From: Candidatus Borrarchaeota archaeon
GTDB lineage: Archaea; Asgardarchaeota; Sifarchaeia; Borrarchaeales; Borrarchaeaceae
Direction of reading: 5' to 3'
Assembly: GCA_016840645.1 (NCBI GenBank)
Contig: JAEORY010000235.1
Coordinates: 1-6,418, forward strand
DNA length: 6,418 nucleotides
Under the pieces are notes generated by a model. That model saw only the letters and a list, made by a program, of their open reading frames with translations, was not told where the DNA came from and did not search any database. Positions 1 to 5,985 of this stretch are shown here, piece after piece (position 1 is the first letter of the stretch; each line of letters starts with the position of its first letter). The position numbers and the translations under genes are program-made.

Positions 1-2
1 CT

Positions 3-251
3 ATTTTCCCTAATGAAGATTTTTGTCAAATTTACGACGAAGGCGGCAGCCCAGAGATAAACGATTTTAATATTTTCATCCCCAATACTGACTGTCCAAA
101 TTGTTTTTATCTCCAGAGTGATAGAACAGGTTTGTTAGATGGAGGTGAGAACTTTTCAATCCCGGAACAAGTAGAACGAGCTGGGAATATTCTAAATCAG
201 CACTACAAAGAAGTTGAAATGCGTTACGGAATAATAGCGTATGTATGTTAA
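3..251 (+). CDS. 3' end of an unrecognised protein (partial, 82 codons visible)
   Basis: The frame is open from the left edge (first full codon at 3) to a TAA at 249-251. The gene therefore starts outside the window. The visible tail is acidic and carries a CPNC motif about 34 residues in, plus an earlier and a terminal cysteine, so metal binding is possible but only one CxxC pair is seen. The tail ends in a predicted helix (EQVERAGNILNQHYKEVEMR) followed by a short hydrophobic end. I do not recognise the family. The frame is the only one of the three plus frames without an early stop, and its codon use resembles that of the following genes. The next gene on the same strand starts about 150 nt downstream, so it may or may not share a transcript. 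Confidence 0.6.
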   Translation: MFPNEDFCQIYDEGGSPEINDFNIFIPNTDCPNCFYLQSDRTGLLDGGENFSIPEQVERAGNILNQHYKEVEMRYGIIAYVC

Positions 252-402
252 TTAAAACAAGGCTGTTAAGGTAGGATAAGTGTTTTAACTATGGTAGTTT
301 TAGGGTAGGGAATTTGATGCCGCAGAGGGGGGAAAGCCTTGTTAACTTTTAGCATCGAGATCTCTATTTAGATGATTTGAACAGAAAAGTAAAGGTGATG
401 GT
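252..402 (+). promoter_or_regulatory. Non-coding leader with a G-rich, hairpin-bounded element
   Basis: This 151-nt gap lies before the TTG-started nuclease gene. AACAAGGCT at 256-264 is perfectly complementary to AGCCTTGTT at 335-343. The enclosed stretch of about 70 nt has roughly 26 G against 4 C on the plus strand (hand count), including GGGTAGGG at 303-310 and six Gs at 327-332. A smaller helix, GTTAA (265-269) with TTAAC (285-289), could stack on the outer stem. No good sigma70 promoter stands out. This may be a folded 5' UTR element or a small RNA. It does not fit tRNA: the segment before the 3' acceptor half has no T-arm. Compensatory changes in relatives would decide it. Confidence 0.35.
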
Positions 403-405
403 TTG
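391..405 (+). promoter_or_regulatory. Ribosome binding site deciding a TTG start
   Basis: AAAGGTG at 391-397 lies about 5 nt before TTG at 403-405. An in-frame TGA at 373-375 and the absence of any in-frame ATG or GTG between it and 403 leave TTG as the only sensible start. ATG at 398-400 is in another frame and reads only ATG GTT TGA. Its stop (404-406) overlaps the TTG. Confidence 0.6.
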
Positions 406-1239
406 ATAAAAATTATAGATAATTTCATTGCGTCGTCGCTAATTAATAAAGATATCACAGAACCTTGGTCTTATGCTGAATTTCGTGGATCTTCATTACC
501 CTTGTGTCAACGCCAACTCCTACTGGGACAGTTCCAACAAGCGAAAATGGTAAAATCGCTTTCGTTTGAAGATCGATATTCTTTTCATGTTGGCCGAGCG
601 ATCAAAACACTAACACATGAATTCTGGGTAAACCAGATGTGGGGAGATTGGCGATGTACGAACACTCAGGAATGCGGTATTCGTTTTAATAATACCTTTC
701 TCAAAGATGGCAAATGCCGTCGCTGTGGAAGTAGCACAACCTACATTGAAAAGGTATTGAAAGACAAAGAAACTGGATTCTCTGGACAATGTGACGCTAT
801 CGTCTTCTGCGATGAATTAAAGGGTTATTTGGTTTTTGAGTTTAATTCGAAAAACCGAAATATCATAACCACAACAGAAGAACCCTATTTAAGTGAAAAA
901 TTACAAGTGTCGGCATACGCCACTCTTCTATCTCGCCAATACTATTTACGTATTATTGGACGGGTAGTCCTATGGATAGGTAAACCTAAACCTAATCCCT
1001 ATAAGTTTTGGTTCTACCCTGGCCTTGGAGAAGGTCTTATTGAACAACAATTCCAACTAAAACGAGACTTAGATCAAAAATTAAAAGAAGGTCGAATTCA
1101 AGAAATACAAGGCTGTTGTACGACTCACCAAGACGCGGAATCTAAAAACTGCCCGTTTGCTGGTATCTGTTTATCTCCAGTACGGGATCGACTAATTGAA
1201 GAAGAATACAAAGGATGGTTAAGTGGGAAAACTCATTGA
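403..1239 (+). CDS. Cas4/RecB-like PD-(D/E)XK nuclease with Fe-S cysteines and zinc-ribbon insert
   Basis: The 278-aa product is probably a DNA exonuclease or end-processing enzyme of the PD-(D/E)XK superfamily. Core motifs appear in the usual order: a helix with H72 (GRAIKTLTHEFW), D131 in GFSGQCDAIV, E146 in LVFEFNSKN, and Q168/Y172 in LQVSAY. C35 near the N-terminus plus C238 or C239, C250 and C256 near the C-terminus (CPFAGIC) match the Fe-S cluster layout of Cas4 and AddB. Between motifs I and II a second metal site is inserted, C85-x5-C91 and C105-x2-C108, a zinc ribbon. The residue at the expected ExK lysine is N148, with K150 two positions later, so activity may be altered or the lysine may have moved. 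The length suits a stand-alone phage nuclease. It heads a four-gene coupled cassette. No cas1, cas2 or CRISPR array is present, so a cas4 symbol is not justified. Confidence 0.8.
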   Translation: MIKIIDNFIASSLINKDITEPWSYAEFRGSSLPLCQRQLLLGQFQQAKMVKSLSFEDRYSFHVGRAIKTLTHEFWVNQMWGDWRCTNTQECGIRFNNTFLKDGKCRRCGSSTTYIEKVLKDKETGFSGQCDAIVFCDELKGYLVFEFNSKNRNIITTTEEPYLSEKLQVSAYATLLSRQYYLRIIGRVVLWIGKPKPNPYKFWFYPGLGEGLIEQQFQLKRDLDQKLKEGRIQEIQGCCTTHQDAESKNCPFAGICLSPVRDRLIEEEYKGWLSGKTH

Positions 1240-1579
1240 TTATAAAGACTACATTAATTCTCGTCAGTTTACTCAAGTGACAGAAAAGACACTTGCATTT
1301 GTTCGTGTCTTACACCCTAAAATTGAAGCTGTTGTGGAAAATGAAATAGCGAAAATGACTACTATTATGGAAGAATATGATATCTTAAAAAAAGATCGAA
1401 TACTCCGTACCTCTTTAGACGAAACTATCATAACTTCATTATGCTTTATACTTTCGAATTATCTAATAGATCTAGCAACAAGACCAAATAACTTTAACGT
1501 AACCAACGAAAATCTAGATGTTTTTATTGAAAATATTATCCAAGGTATGATTAAAACTTTTAAAAAGACAGAAATATGA
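1223..1579 (+). CDS. Small helical protein of unknown function (GTG start)
   Basis: The 118-aa product is not recognised. It looks almost entirely alpha-helical: a charged N-terminal half (residues 18-60), then a hydrophobic helix (LDETIITSLCFILSNYLIDL, about 66-85) that is more likely a buried core helix than a membrane span because acidic residues flank it, and a final helix ending in a basic tail. No cysteine pairs or catalytic motifs are seen. The GTG start at 1223 is chosen because AAAGGA at 1210-1215 is 7 nt upstream and the first in-frame ATG comes only at about residue 45. The gene starts inside the nuclease gene (17-nt overlap) and its stop overlaps the next start as ATGA, so translation is probably coupled. 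A structural partner or adaptor for one of the flanking nucleases is a reasonable guess only. Confidence 0.75.
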   Translation: MGKLIDYKDYINSRQFTQVTEKTLAFVRVLHPKIEAVVENEIAKMTTIMEEYDILKKDRILRTSLDETIITSLCFILSNYLIDLATRPNNFNVTNENLDVFIENIIQGMIKTFKKTEI

Positions 1580-2121
1580 TATTAAACGACGAACCGAGAC
1601 GAAGGCTATTCAAAGCCATATTTATAGATGGAAGTTTTTTATTTCATTGTTCTCAAGGTATAAATACCAGAATTAATTATAAAAAACTTATACAATTACT
1701 TTTAAACACAGGAGACTTCTTAGTTTACGCAAATTATTATACAGCGCTACCGAATGACTATGACATGGATGAAAAGCATAAGACATTTCTTAAGATCCTA
1801 AAGAAAGATGTTCGTCTACGAATACGGAGCGTACCCCTACTAAAAGCTACGATGTCTAGCGATGGTATTGCACAGCGATACTCTAAAGGGGAAGACATTT
1901 TATTAGCTTCAGAAATGGTACGAGATGCTGCTTTGAATCGATACGACATAGCAATCCTACTGAGTGGTGATGCTGACTTTATCCCAGCCGTTAATGTCGT
2001 TCAAGATTTGGGTAAACCCGTAATCGTAGCTTCTTTCCACGGAAGTCTTAGTCATACTTTAGAGCTAGAAGCCTCTGATATTATTTATTTAGATGAACAC
2101 TTGGATAAAATTAGGTTATGA
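1576..2121 (+). CDS. NYN-domain (LabA/DUF88, PIN-like) nuclease
   Basis: The 181-aa product is close to a stand-alone NYN domain. NYN proteins are PIN-fold, metal-dependent nucleases that usually act on RNA. The first strand ends in FIDGS (D18). KGEDILLASEMV carries the second acid (D107), and ILLSGDADFIPAV carries D132 and D134, followed by the typical DLGKPVIVAS strand and a C-terminal SDIIYLDE. All expected acids are present, so it looks active. The Asn that usually follows FIDGS is replaced by F21, which is a mild deviation. Translation starts at ATG 1576, overlapping the upstream stop as ATGA, with no convincing Shine-Dalgarno, and its own stop overlaps the next gene in the same way. Coupling therefore sets its dose relative to its neighbours. 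Confidence 0.85.
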   Translation: MILNDEPRRRLFKAIFIDGSFLFHCSQGINTRINYKKLIQLLLNTGDFLVYANYYTALPNDYDMDEKHKTFLKILKKDVRLRIRSVPLLKATMSSDGIAQRYSKGEDILLASEMVRDAALNRYDIAILLSGDADFIPAVNVVQDLGKPVIVASFHGSLSHTLELEASDIIYLDEHLDKIRL

Positions 2122-2429
2122 TCAACGAGACTTTACATTACTATAATGATGACTATTTAGAAGAGACAGCCCAAATGTATCTCCGCAGTATTCGAGGTTT
2201 AATAAGAGATTACGCTGAAATACATGAAGAAGCTGTACGACGACGAATCCCTTCATTCCTAGATCCAAATGTACAACTACTGTCTGAGGATGATCGTCAA
2301 CCTGTAATGGAGTATGTTAAGTCATTGTCTGATGACGAACTTATCCAAGCCGTTCACCGCTATAAATCAATGCCTACATGCTTACGGATCACCTTAGACG
2401 AAATTAGATACAGATTAAAAAAAAGTTAA
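2118..2429 (+). CDS. Small helical protein of unknown function, last gene of cassette
   Basis: The 103-aa product is not recognised. It appears to be all helical: an N-terminal acidic/aromatic stretch (HYYNDDYLEE), an amphipathic helix (residues about 16-44), then a compact segment LSDDELIQAVHRYKSMPTCL and a basic C-terminal helix ending LKKS. There is one cysteine (in MPTCLRI) and no metal motif. Net charge is distributed and there is no signal peptide or membrane span. The ATG at 2118 overlaps the NYN stop (ATGA), so translational coupling is likely. It may be a partner, inhibitor or specificity subunit of the NYN or PD-(D/E)XK protein. Nothing in the sequence proves this. Confidence 0.75.
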   Translation: MINETLHYYNDDYLEETAQMYLRSIRGLIRDYAEIHEEAVRRRIPSFLDPNVQLLSEDDRQPVMEYVKSLSDDELIQAVHRYKSMPTCLRITLDEIRYRLKKS

Positions 2430-2487
2430 TTCCTTTTTATATTACTTTCGTCTAATCTTTTATTAAAAGAAGAGTTGAAAAATCGCG
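2430..2487. other. Convergent intergenic junction
   Basis: This is a 58-bp AT-rich spacer between the plus cassette and the minus operon. It has a small weak hairpin, CTTTT-ATT-AAAAG at 2457-2469, and an A-rich stretch (AAAAA at 2479-2482 and just before) that becomes a T-run on the minus strand. No gene is seen. Confidence 0.5.
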
Positions 2488-4077
2488 CTAGGCCGGACCT
2501 CCGGCCATTCTATTTTCTACTTCCTGTACAATATCCCAACACGTCGCTTTTAATTCTTCGAGATCTTCTTTATGAATTATACTTAAGTCATTTTTCTTAA
2601 CAAAATGTTTTGCGCTTTTTGTTGTCCTAAGTACGTGTTTTATCTGTATATTTGGCCCTTCCCTAGTAAGTTCTCTATCAAATACTTGTCGTACCATTTC
2701 AGGATCTGTGTCGCCTGTAACTTTATCTTGAACTGCACGAAGAACCTTCCAGAGCTTTGGTGCTGAGTAATCCCCTGGTTTCAATTTTTCTACTACATGT
2801 TTTTTAACCTTAATCCACTCATAAAGTGTCTTTGCATTCACCCCAATTGCAGATCCAAAATCCTTCACTGTTCTCTGTTTCGAAAAATTATTCCAATGGG
2901 CTCCACCTCCCCAAACAATATCACACGCATCAATTGCAATGTCTGCTAATAAAAGCCTATTATTCCTAACCATCTCTTTTATGGCTTTGGCCCTCATAAT
3001 ACATTTCTGCCAATGTATATCTTCATCTTCAGACTCATCAGGTTCGGGTTCAGGCTTAGGTTCTGGTTTTGGTTCTGGTTTTGGTTCAGGCTTAGGCTCT
3101 GGTTTTGGTTCAGGCTTAGGTTCTGGTTTTGGTTCAGGCTTAGGCTCTGGTTTTGGCTCTGGTTTTGGTTCAGGCTTAGGCTCTGGTTTTGGCTCTGGTT
3201 TTGGTTCAGGCTTAGGCTCTGGTTTTGGTTCAGGCTTAGGTTCTGGTTTTGGTTCAGGCTTAGGTTCAGGCTTAGGTTCAGGCTTAGGTTCTGGTTTTGG
3301 CGGTAATGATTCCAATTCAGGTTCTTCGATAGTCTTCGAAACTGAATCAAGCTTTTCCGATAAAGCATCCATGGCTTTATTTACTAGATCTATATTTGGC
3401 CGAGCACGAGGAATACCCTCAAATGAAGAAGCACAATCAGTTACTTCAGGGCGGCCTTTAAACTGCCAATACCCTCTCTTTTGCCCAAACCAAATACCAC
3501 CATCACATTTCCTCTCCAATAGTTTCCTTACCTTACTTATTCTACTTACTAAAGAGGCTCTTTTAGTTTGTAATATTTCAAGAGGGTGGTCCTTCTGTTT
3601 ATCTACAGGAATATCATAGTACAATTCAAATAAATCATTGATAGAGAGAGGTCTTGGATTTTTCATGAAAAGAGTAATGATTTCGTAATCAGCTTTTCTT
3701 AAATTATCAATAACAACACCATCTATCGTGATCGAATATGTAGTTGTATCGATAATAGCTTTAAACTCTTTTCCAGATTTCACTGCGGGTTTAGGTTTGA
3801 ATTCCGGTTTTGGTTCTGGTTTCGGAGTTATATTTGTTTGCGTTCTAGGTATACTTCCAGAAACCCCATCATAACCAAATATTTTAACTGATTTTTTTAC
3901 TTCCGCTTTTTTAGCGGCCTTTTTAGCTCGCTGTTCTGGTGTTTTTTTAGAACAGCCTTCACAAATGTTGGATGCTTTTTCCAATCCCCAAAAGGCTTGC
4001 CCACAACCACCTTGGCATACTTTTTCGGTAAGTTTAACTTGCGCTCCACCTATCTCTACATATTTATATTTTTCCAC
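2488..4077 (-). CDS. Multidomain DNA-binding-like protein: zinc ribbon, PhoB-like winged helix, KPEP repeats, HTH
   Basis: The 529-aa product has a layout I do not recognise. Residues 21-42 form a zinc ribbon (C21-x3-C25, C39-x2-C42). A lysine/alanine-rich basic stretch (44-65) and a proline-rich linker follow. Residues about 105-207 resemble an OmpR/PhoB winged helix: a leading beta-hairpin ([11 protein letters not shown]), a helix with [19 protein letters not shown], a recognition-type helix ([13 protein letters not shown]) and the wing KRGYWQF. No receiver domain is present. Residues 261-344 are exactly 21 KPEP units, then an acidic patch (EPDESEDED). The C-terminal third is helical with a likely HTH ([19 protein letters not shown], about 404-422). 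Cysteines outside the ribbon are isolated. The GTG start at 4077 is 3 nt after the upstream stop with GGAAG a little further upstream. A transcriptional or DNA-organising regulator is the best guess. Confidence 0.7.
   Translation of the reverse strand: MEKYKYVEIGGAQVKLTEKVCQGGCGQAFWGLEKASNICEGCSKKTPEQRAKKAAKKAEVKKSVKIFGYDGVSGSIPRTQTNITPKPEPKPEFKPKPAVKSGKEFKAIIDTTTYSITIDGVVIDNLRKADYEIITLFMKNPRPLSINDLFELYYDIPVDKQKDHPLEILQTKRASLVSRISKVRKLLERKCDGGIWFGQKRGYWQFKGRPEVTDCASSFEGIPRARPNIDLVNKAMDALSEKLDSVSKTIEEPELESLPPKPEPKPEPKPEPKPEPKPEPKPEPKPEPKPEPKPEPKPEPKPEPKPEPKPEPKPEPKPEPKPEPKPEPKPEPKPEPKPEPKPEPEPDESEDEDIHWQKCIMRAKAIKEMVRNNRLLLADIAIDACDIVWGGGAHWNNFSKQRTVKDFGSAIGVNAKTLYEWIKVKKHVVEKLKPGDYSAPKLWKVLRAVQDKVTGDTDPEMVRQVFDRELTREGPNIQIKHVLRTTKSAKHFVKKNDLSIIHKEDLEELKATCWDIVQEVENRMAGGPA
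2491..2506. terminator. Candidate bidirectional terminator hairpin
   Basis: GGCCGG-ACCT-CCGGCC forms a perfect 6-bp all-GC stem with a 4-nt loop, unusual in this AT-rich DNA. On the minus strand it is followed, after TAGCGCGA, by a run of five T. On the plus strand it is followed by ATTCTATTTTC. It lies exactly at the end of the minus operon and encodes the last residues (AGGPA) of that operon's final protein, so the stem is inside the coding sequence. The T-tracts are imperfect, so efficiency is uncertain. Confidence 0.45.
3047..3298 (-). repeat. 21 x 12-bp tandem repeat encoding KPEP units
   Basis: The array is 252 bp, exactly 21 units with no partial unit. On the plus strand the units are of three kinds: A = GGTTCAGGCTTA, B = GGTTCTGGTTTT, C = GGCTCTGGTTTT. 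Reading from 3047 the order is A B B A C A B A C C A C C A C A B A A A B. All three encode Lys-Pro-Glu-Pro on the minus strand. Because 12 is a multiple of 3, gain or loss of units keeps the frame. The unit has no stop in any frame, which gives false open frames on both strands. Confidence 0.95.
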
Positions 4078-4080
4078 GCT

Positions 4081-4287
4081 TCAGTCTTCCATCCCACGTT
4101 CTTCAATCCAATCAAAAGCCTGTCCTAATACTCGGATACACTGTTTACATATACGCATATTTTCAACTTTAAGGTAAACATAACATGCAGTTTTTGGAAT
4201 TGGGTTTTGGCAAATACTACAAGAAACCACTTGTCCTCGTTTGACAATTTGTAAATCACCATCAAACCATGTAAATAACCGCTGCAT
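4081..4287 (-). CDS. Small zinc-finger protein (68 aa)
   Basis: This is a compact protein with C23-x2-C26 and C47-x2-C50 separated by 20 residues, plus C35 in between. That is a treble-clef or ribbon-like pattern expected to bind one zinc. After the second pair comes a helix (IRVLGQAFDWIEER). It may bind nucleic acid or a protein partner. The pattern is too short to name a family. It starts at ATG 4287, 11 nt after the preceding stop, with a weak purine-rich GAGAGAG region upstream. Its stop lies 3 nt before the GTG start of the multidomain protein. The neighbouring protein also begins with a four-cysteine ribbon, so the two may be related in function. Confidence 0.75.
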   Translation of the reverse strand: MQRLFTWFDGDLQIVKRGQVVSCSICQNPIPKTACYVYLKVENMRICKQCIRVLGQAFDWIEERGMED

Positions 4288-4298
4288 TTCTCTCTCAA

Positions 4299-5186
4299 TT
4301 ATCTTTTAAGCCATTCCCATGCTTTCTTTTTATATCTCTGCCAAGCTGTTTCTTCTTCTTTTACTTTTTCTCGCCAATTGGTAGGCTTTGTGGATTCTAA
4401 TCTTTTGTATCGGTCGATAACTTCTTGCCGTATCTGATCAATCATCTCAGGTCCAACTTCAGGTATTGTTTTCAAAGGATTAATCTCATCTACCTTAATG
4501 GCATCAATCAACTTATCCAACGTCAGGTCACAATGCTCATCTTCCCAATCAATAATGTAATACAGCCTATCTTCATTGAATGAAATTCCACCAAAAATAA
4601 TTGGATCTTTTTCTATGATCTTTTCTTTATTGGTTTTGAGCTTATCTTTTTCTTCAGTATAATCTGTATAGAGAACCCAAAACTGGTCGAACAAACCTCG
4701 TTTTTGCACTTCCACTACTTTCTCCCGAACCGATGGCGGCATTATGCGAGGATACTTATCTAAACTTTCAAATTTAACAACTCGATCAGCTACTTTCTTA
4801 TACTTATCCACATCTTGCTTAGAGATGTAATGCTTATAGCCGCAAACAAACATCTCAGATTCTTGAGCCGCCACAGCTAACGCCTTGCATACGTTTTCAT
4901 ACAACGCCTTCTGTGCGATTTCTTCTGGAAATTCTTTAATAGCACGAATCATTAATGTCATTTTATCTAAGCGATCATCCAGTTCCTTCCTCTCCAATTC
5001 AGAAAAACGAGACTTCACATACTTCATGTATATCCGTGGAGAGAAACCCTCCTTCTTCCCATCATCAAAAGTGACTACTTCTGACTGAGATGGTGTGGTG
5101 TATACCGCAAGCGTATCTCCAGTGGTGATAAATCCAGAAGAAGATATCGATGTCGATGAAGTCGGTTCAAAACGCAGTGTTGTCAT
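4299..5186 (-). CDS. Unknown 295-aa protein, start corrected to ATG 5186
   Basis: I do not recognise this family. The first 40 or so residues are Ser/Thr-rich and probably disordered. A long helical region follows, carrying KYVKSRFSELERKELDDRL and an Ala-rich segment (ALYENVCKALAVAAQ). Later comes a mixed region with DPIIFGG and YYIIDWEDEHCDLTL that looks like strands. The tail is basic and aromatic (AWQRYKKKAWEWLKR). No catalytic signature is evident. The frame stays open upstream to ATG 5219, but that start has no ribosome site and overlaps the previous gene by 32 nt. ATG 5186 has AGAGGG 5 nt upstream and lies 1 nt after the ATP-grasp stop, so it is chosen. Tight spacing suggests joint expression with the ATP-grasp enzyme, possibly as its substrate or partner (inference). 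Confidence 0.7.
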   Translation of the reverse strand: MTTLRFEPTSSTSISSSGFITTGDTLAVYTTPSQSEVVTFDDGKKEGFSPRIYMKYVKSRFSELERKELDDRLDKMTLMIRAIKEFPEEIAQKALYENVCKALAVAAQESEMFVCGYKHYISKQDVDKYKKVADRVVKFESLDKYPRIMPPSVREKVVEVQKRGLFDQFWVLYTDYTEEKDKLKTNKEKIIEKDPIIFGGISFNEDRLYYIIDWEDEHCDLTLDKLIDAIKVDEINPLKTIPEVGPEMIDQIRQEVIDRYKRLESTKPTNWREKVKEEETAWQRYKKKAWEWLKR

Positions 5187-5197
5187 ATTACCCTCTA
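5184..5197 (-). promoter_or_regulatory. Ribosome binding site deciding the start of the 295-aa protein
   Basis: Read on the minus strand the sequence is AGAGGG-TAAT-ATG: the SD ends 4-5 nt before the ATG at 5186-5184 and sits inside the last codons of the ATP-grasp gene. The alternative ATG at 5219 is preceded by CCCCAAAACTTTT, with no SD. Confidence 0.7.
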
Positions 5198-5985
5198 ACG
5201 CATAAAAGTAATCGTTCATAAAAGTTTTGGGGATCTATCATAGATAACCCAGACATTTGGCCGTCATTAATCTCAATTACAATAAAACCACCATCTTGTT
5301 TTTCCGCAACATCAATAACAAAGAACGTCGCCTTTTGTGAAATGATCTTCGCTACTGTCTTTGCTAACTGAAATGCACCTTCAGGCATCTCTCTAGCACA
5401 ATCCTCATGCGTTGACCAATAAAACCCCGAAGCTATCATTTCTTCTTTGTAAAAGAAACATCTCCATTCGGCTGAAACAGGAAGCCCATTAATACTCTCA
5501 TCTAATTTTTTAAGTGGGACATATTCTCGGACGACAACCCCCTGCTCTCTTATCAAAGGATCTATCATTAAATTCCGAATCACGTCTATTAGCTGTTCTC
5601 TATTTTCAGCAAACATCAATGTATTCCACTGAAATTTCCTAGAGTTTGTTTTGCCCTTGACCACCCACGGACCTTTCTCTAAGTGAGCCCAAGTAGTCCA
5701 AGTGGCAGGGGTAAACGAAGGAATATCTTGATACCAAGCCATAACATCAGCAATATATTGATGCTCAGTGTATGTATTTATTAACTTACACCCTTTTAGT
5801 TTTAACTCTTGTTCCAATTCTTTATAGAAAGGAAGTACACTGTAACGACCGATCACCAATTCATTATTTGGAATCTGAGTACGATAATTATACAATTTCA
5901 CAAAAGTATGCTGGTCGCATACCTCTTCTGCAATTGATTTTTCTTCAGTATTGTCAGCGTCTTCTCTAAAAAGTATACTAGTCAT
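5188..5985 (-). CDS. ATP-grasp ligase, probably R2K-clade (phage type)
   Basis: The 265-aa product is a probable ATP-dependent carboxylate-amine ligase. The small N-terminal lobe is short. The nucleotide-binding lobe shows WVVKGKTNSRK (K110, K117), then VVREYVPL (R153, E154), EWRCFF (E173, R175), FFVIDVA (D225) and IVIEINDGQMSGL (E238, N240). This is the order of an ATP-grasp ATP/Mg site. The paired basic residues after VVK and the REY...EWR spacing recall the R2K clade of phage and bacterial ATP-grasp enzymes, known from comparative genomics as candidate peptide ligases. The ATG at 5985 has TGAGG 7 nt upstream. The gene is first in the minus operon. What is ligated is not visible; the neighbouring unknown proteins are candidates as targets. 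The fold call is firm, the clade call less so. Confidence 0.8.
   Translation of the reverse strand: MTSILFREDADNTEEKSIAEEVCDQHTFVKLYNYRTQIPNNELVIGRYSVLPFYKELEQELKLKGCKLINTYTEHQYIADVMAWYQDIPSFTPATWTTWAHLEKGPWVVKGKTNSRKFQWNTLMFAENREQLIDVIRNLMIDPLIREQGVVVREYVPLKKLDESINGLPVSAEWRCFFYKEEMIASGFYWSTHEDCAREMPEGAFQLAKTVAKIISQKATFFVIDVAEKQDGGFIVIEINDGQMSGLSMIDPQNFYERLLLCVRG

Noticed and set aside
303..332. Canonical G-quadruplex
   Set aside because: GGGTAGGG is followed by a 16-nt loop and then one unbroken run of six Gs, so four separated G-tracts with short loops are not present. A non-canonical form cannot be excluded.
256..343. tRNA (acceptor-like 7-9 bp pairing, about 88 nt)
   Set aside because: No T-arm or TTCGA-type loop before the 3' half, no convincing anticodon arm, and the 3' side is G-rich where a T-stem should be.
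1758..1949. Minus-strand open frame of 63 aa inside the NYN gene
   Set aside because: Shadow of a gene with clear NYN motifs; no ribosome site and no recognisable content.
3047..3298. CRISPR array, considered because of the Cas4-like nuclease
   Set aside because: The 12-bp units are contiguous with no spacers and lie in a coding frame; no cas1 or cas2 is present.
2994..3368. Open frames over the same repeats (minus frame rich in NQNLSL; plus frame 3013-3306 rich in RLRFWFW)
   Set aside because: Low-complexity shadows of the 12-bp array in other frames, not independent genes.
2939..3619. Long plus-strand open frame with SGSG(L/F)G repeats
   Set aside because: It is antisense to the KPEP gene; the 12-bp unit has no stop in any frame, so the open frame is an artefact. 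It has no ribosome site and loses sense outside the array.
4885..5088. Plus-strand open frames opposite the minus operon (also 3965-4177 and 5772-5969)
   Set aside because: Antisense shadows of well-supported, closely spaced minus-strand genes; no good ribosome sites.
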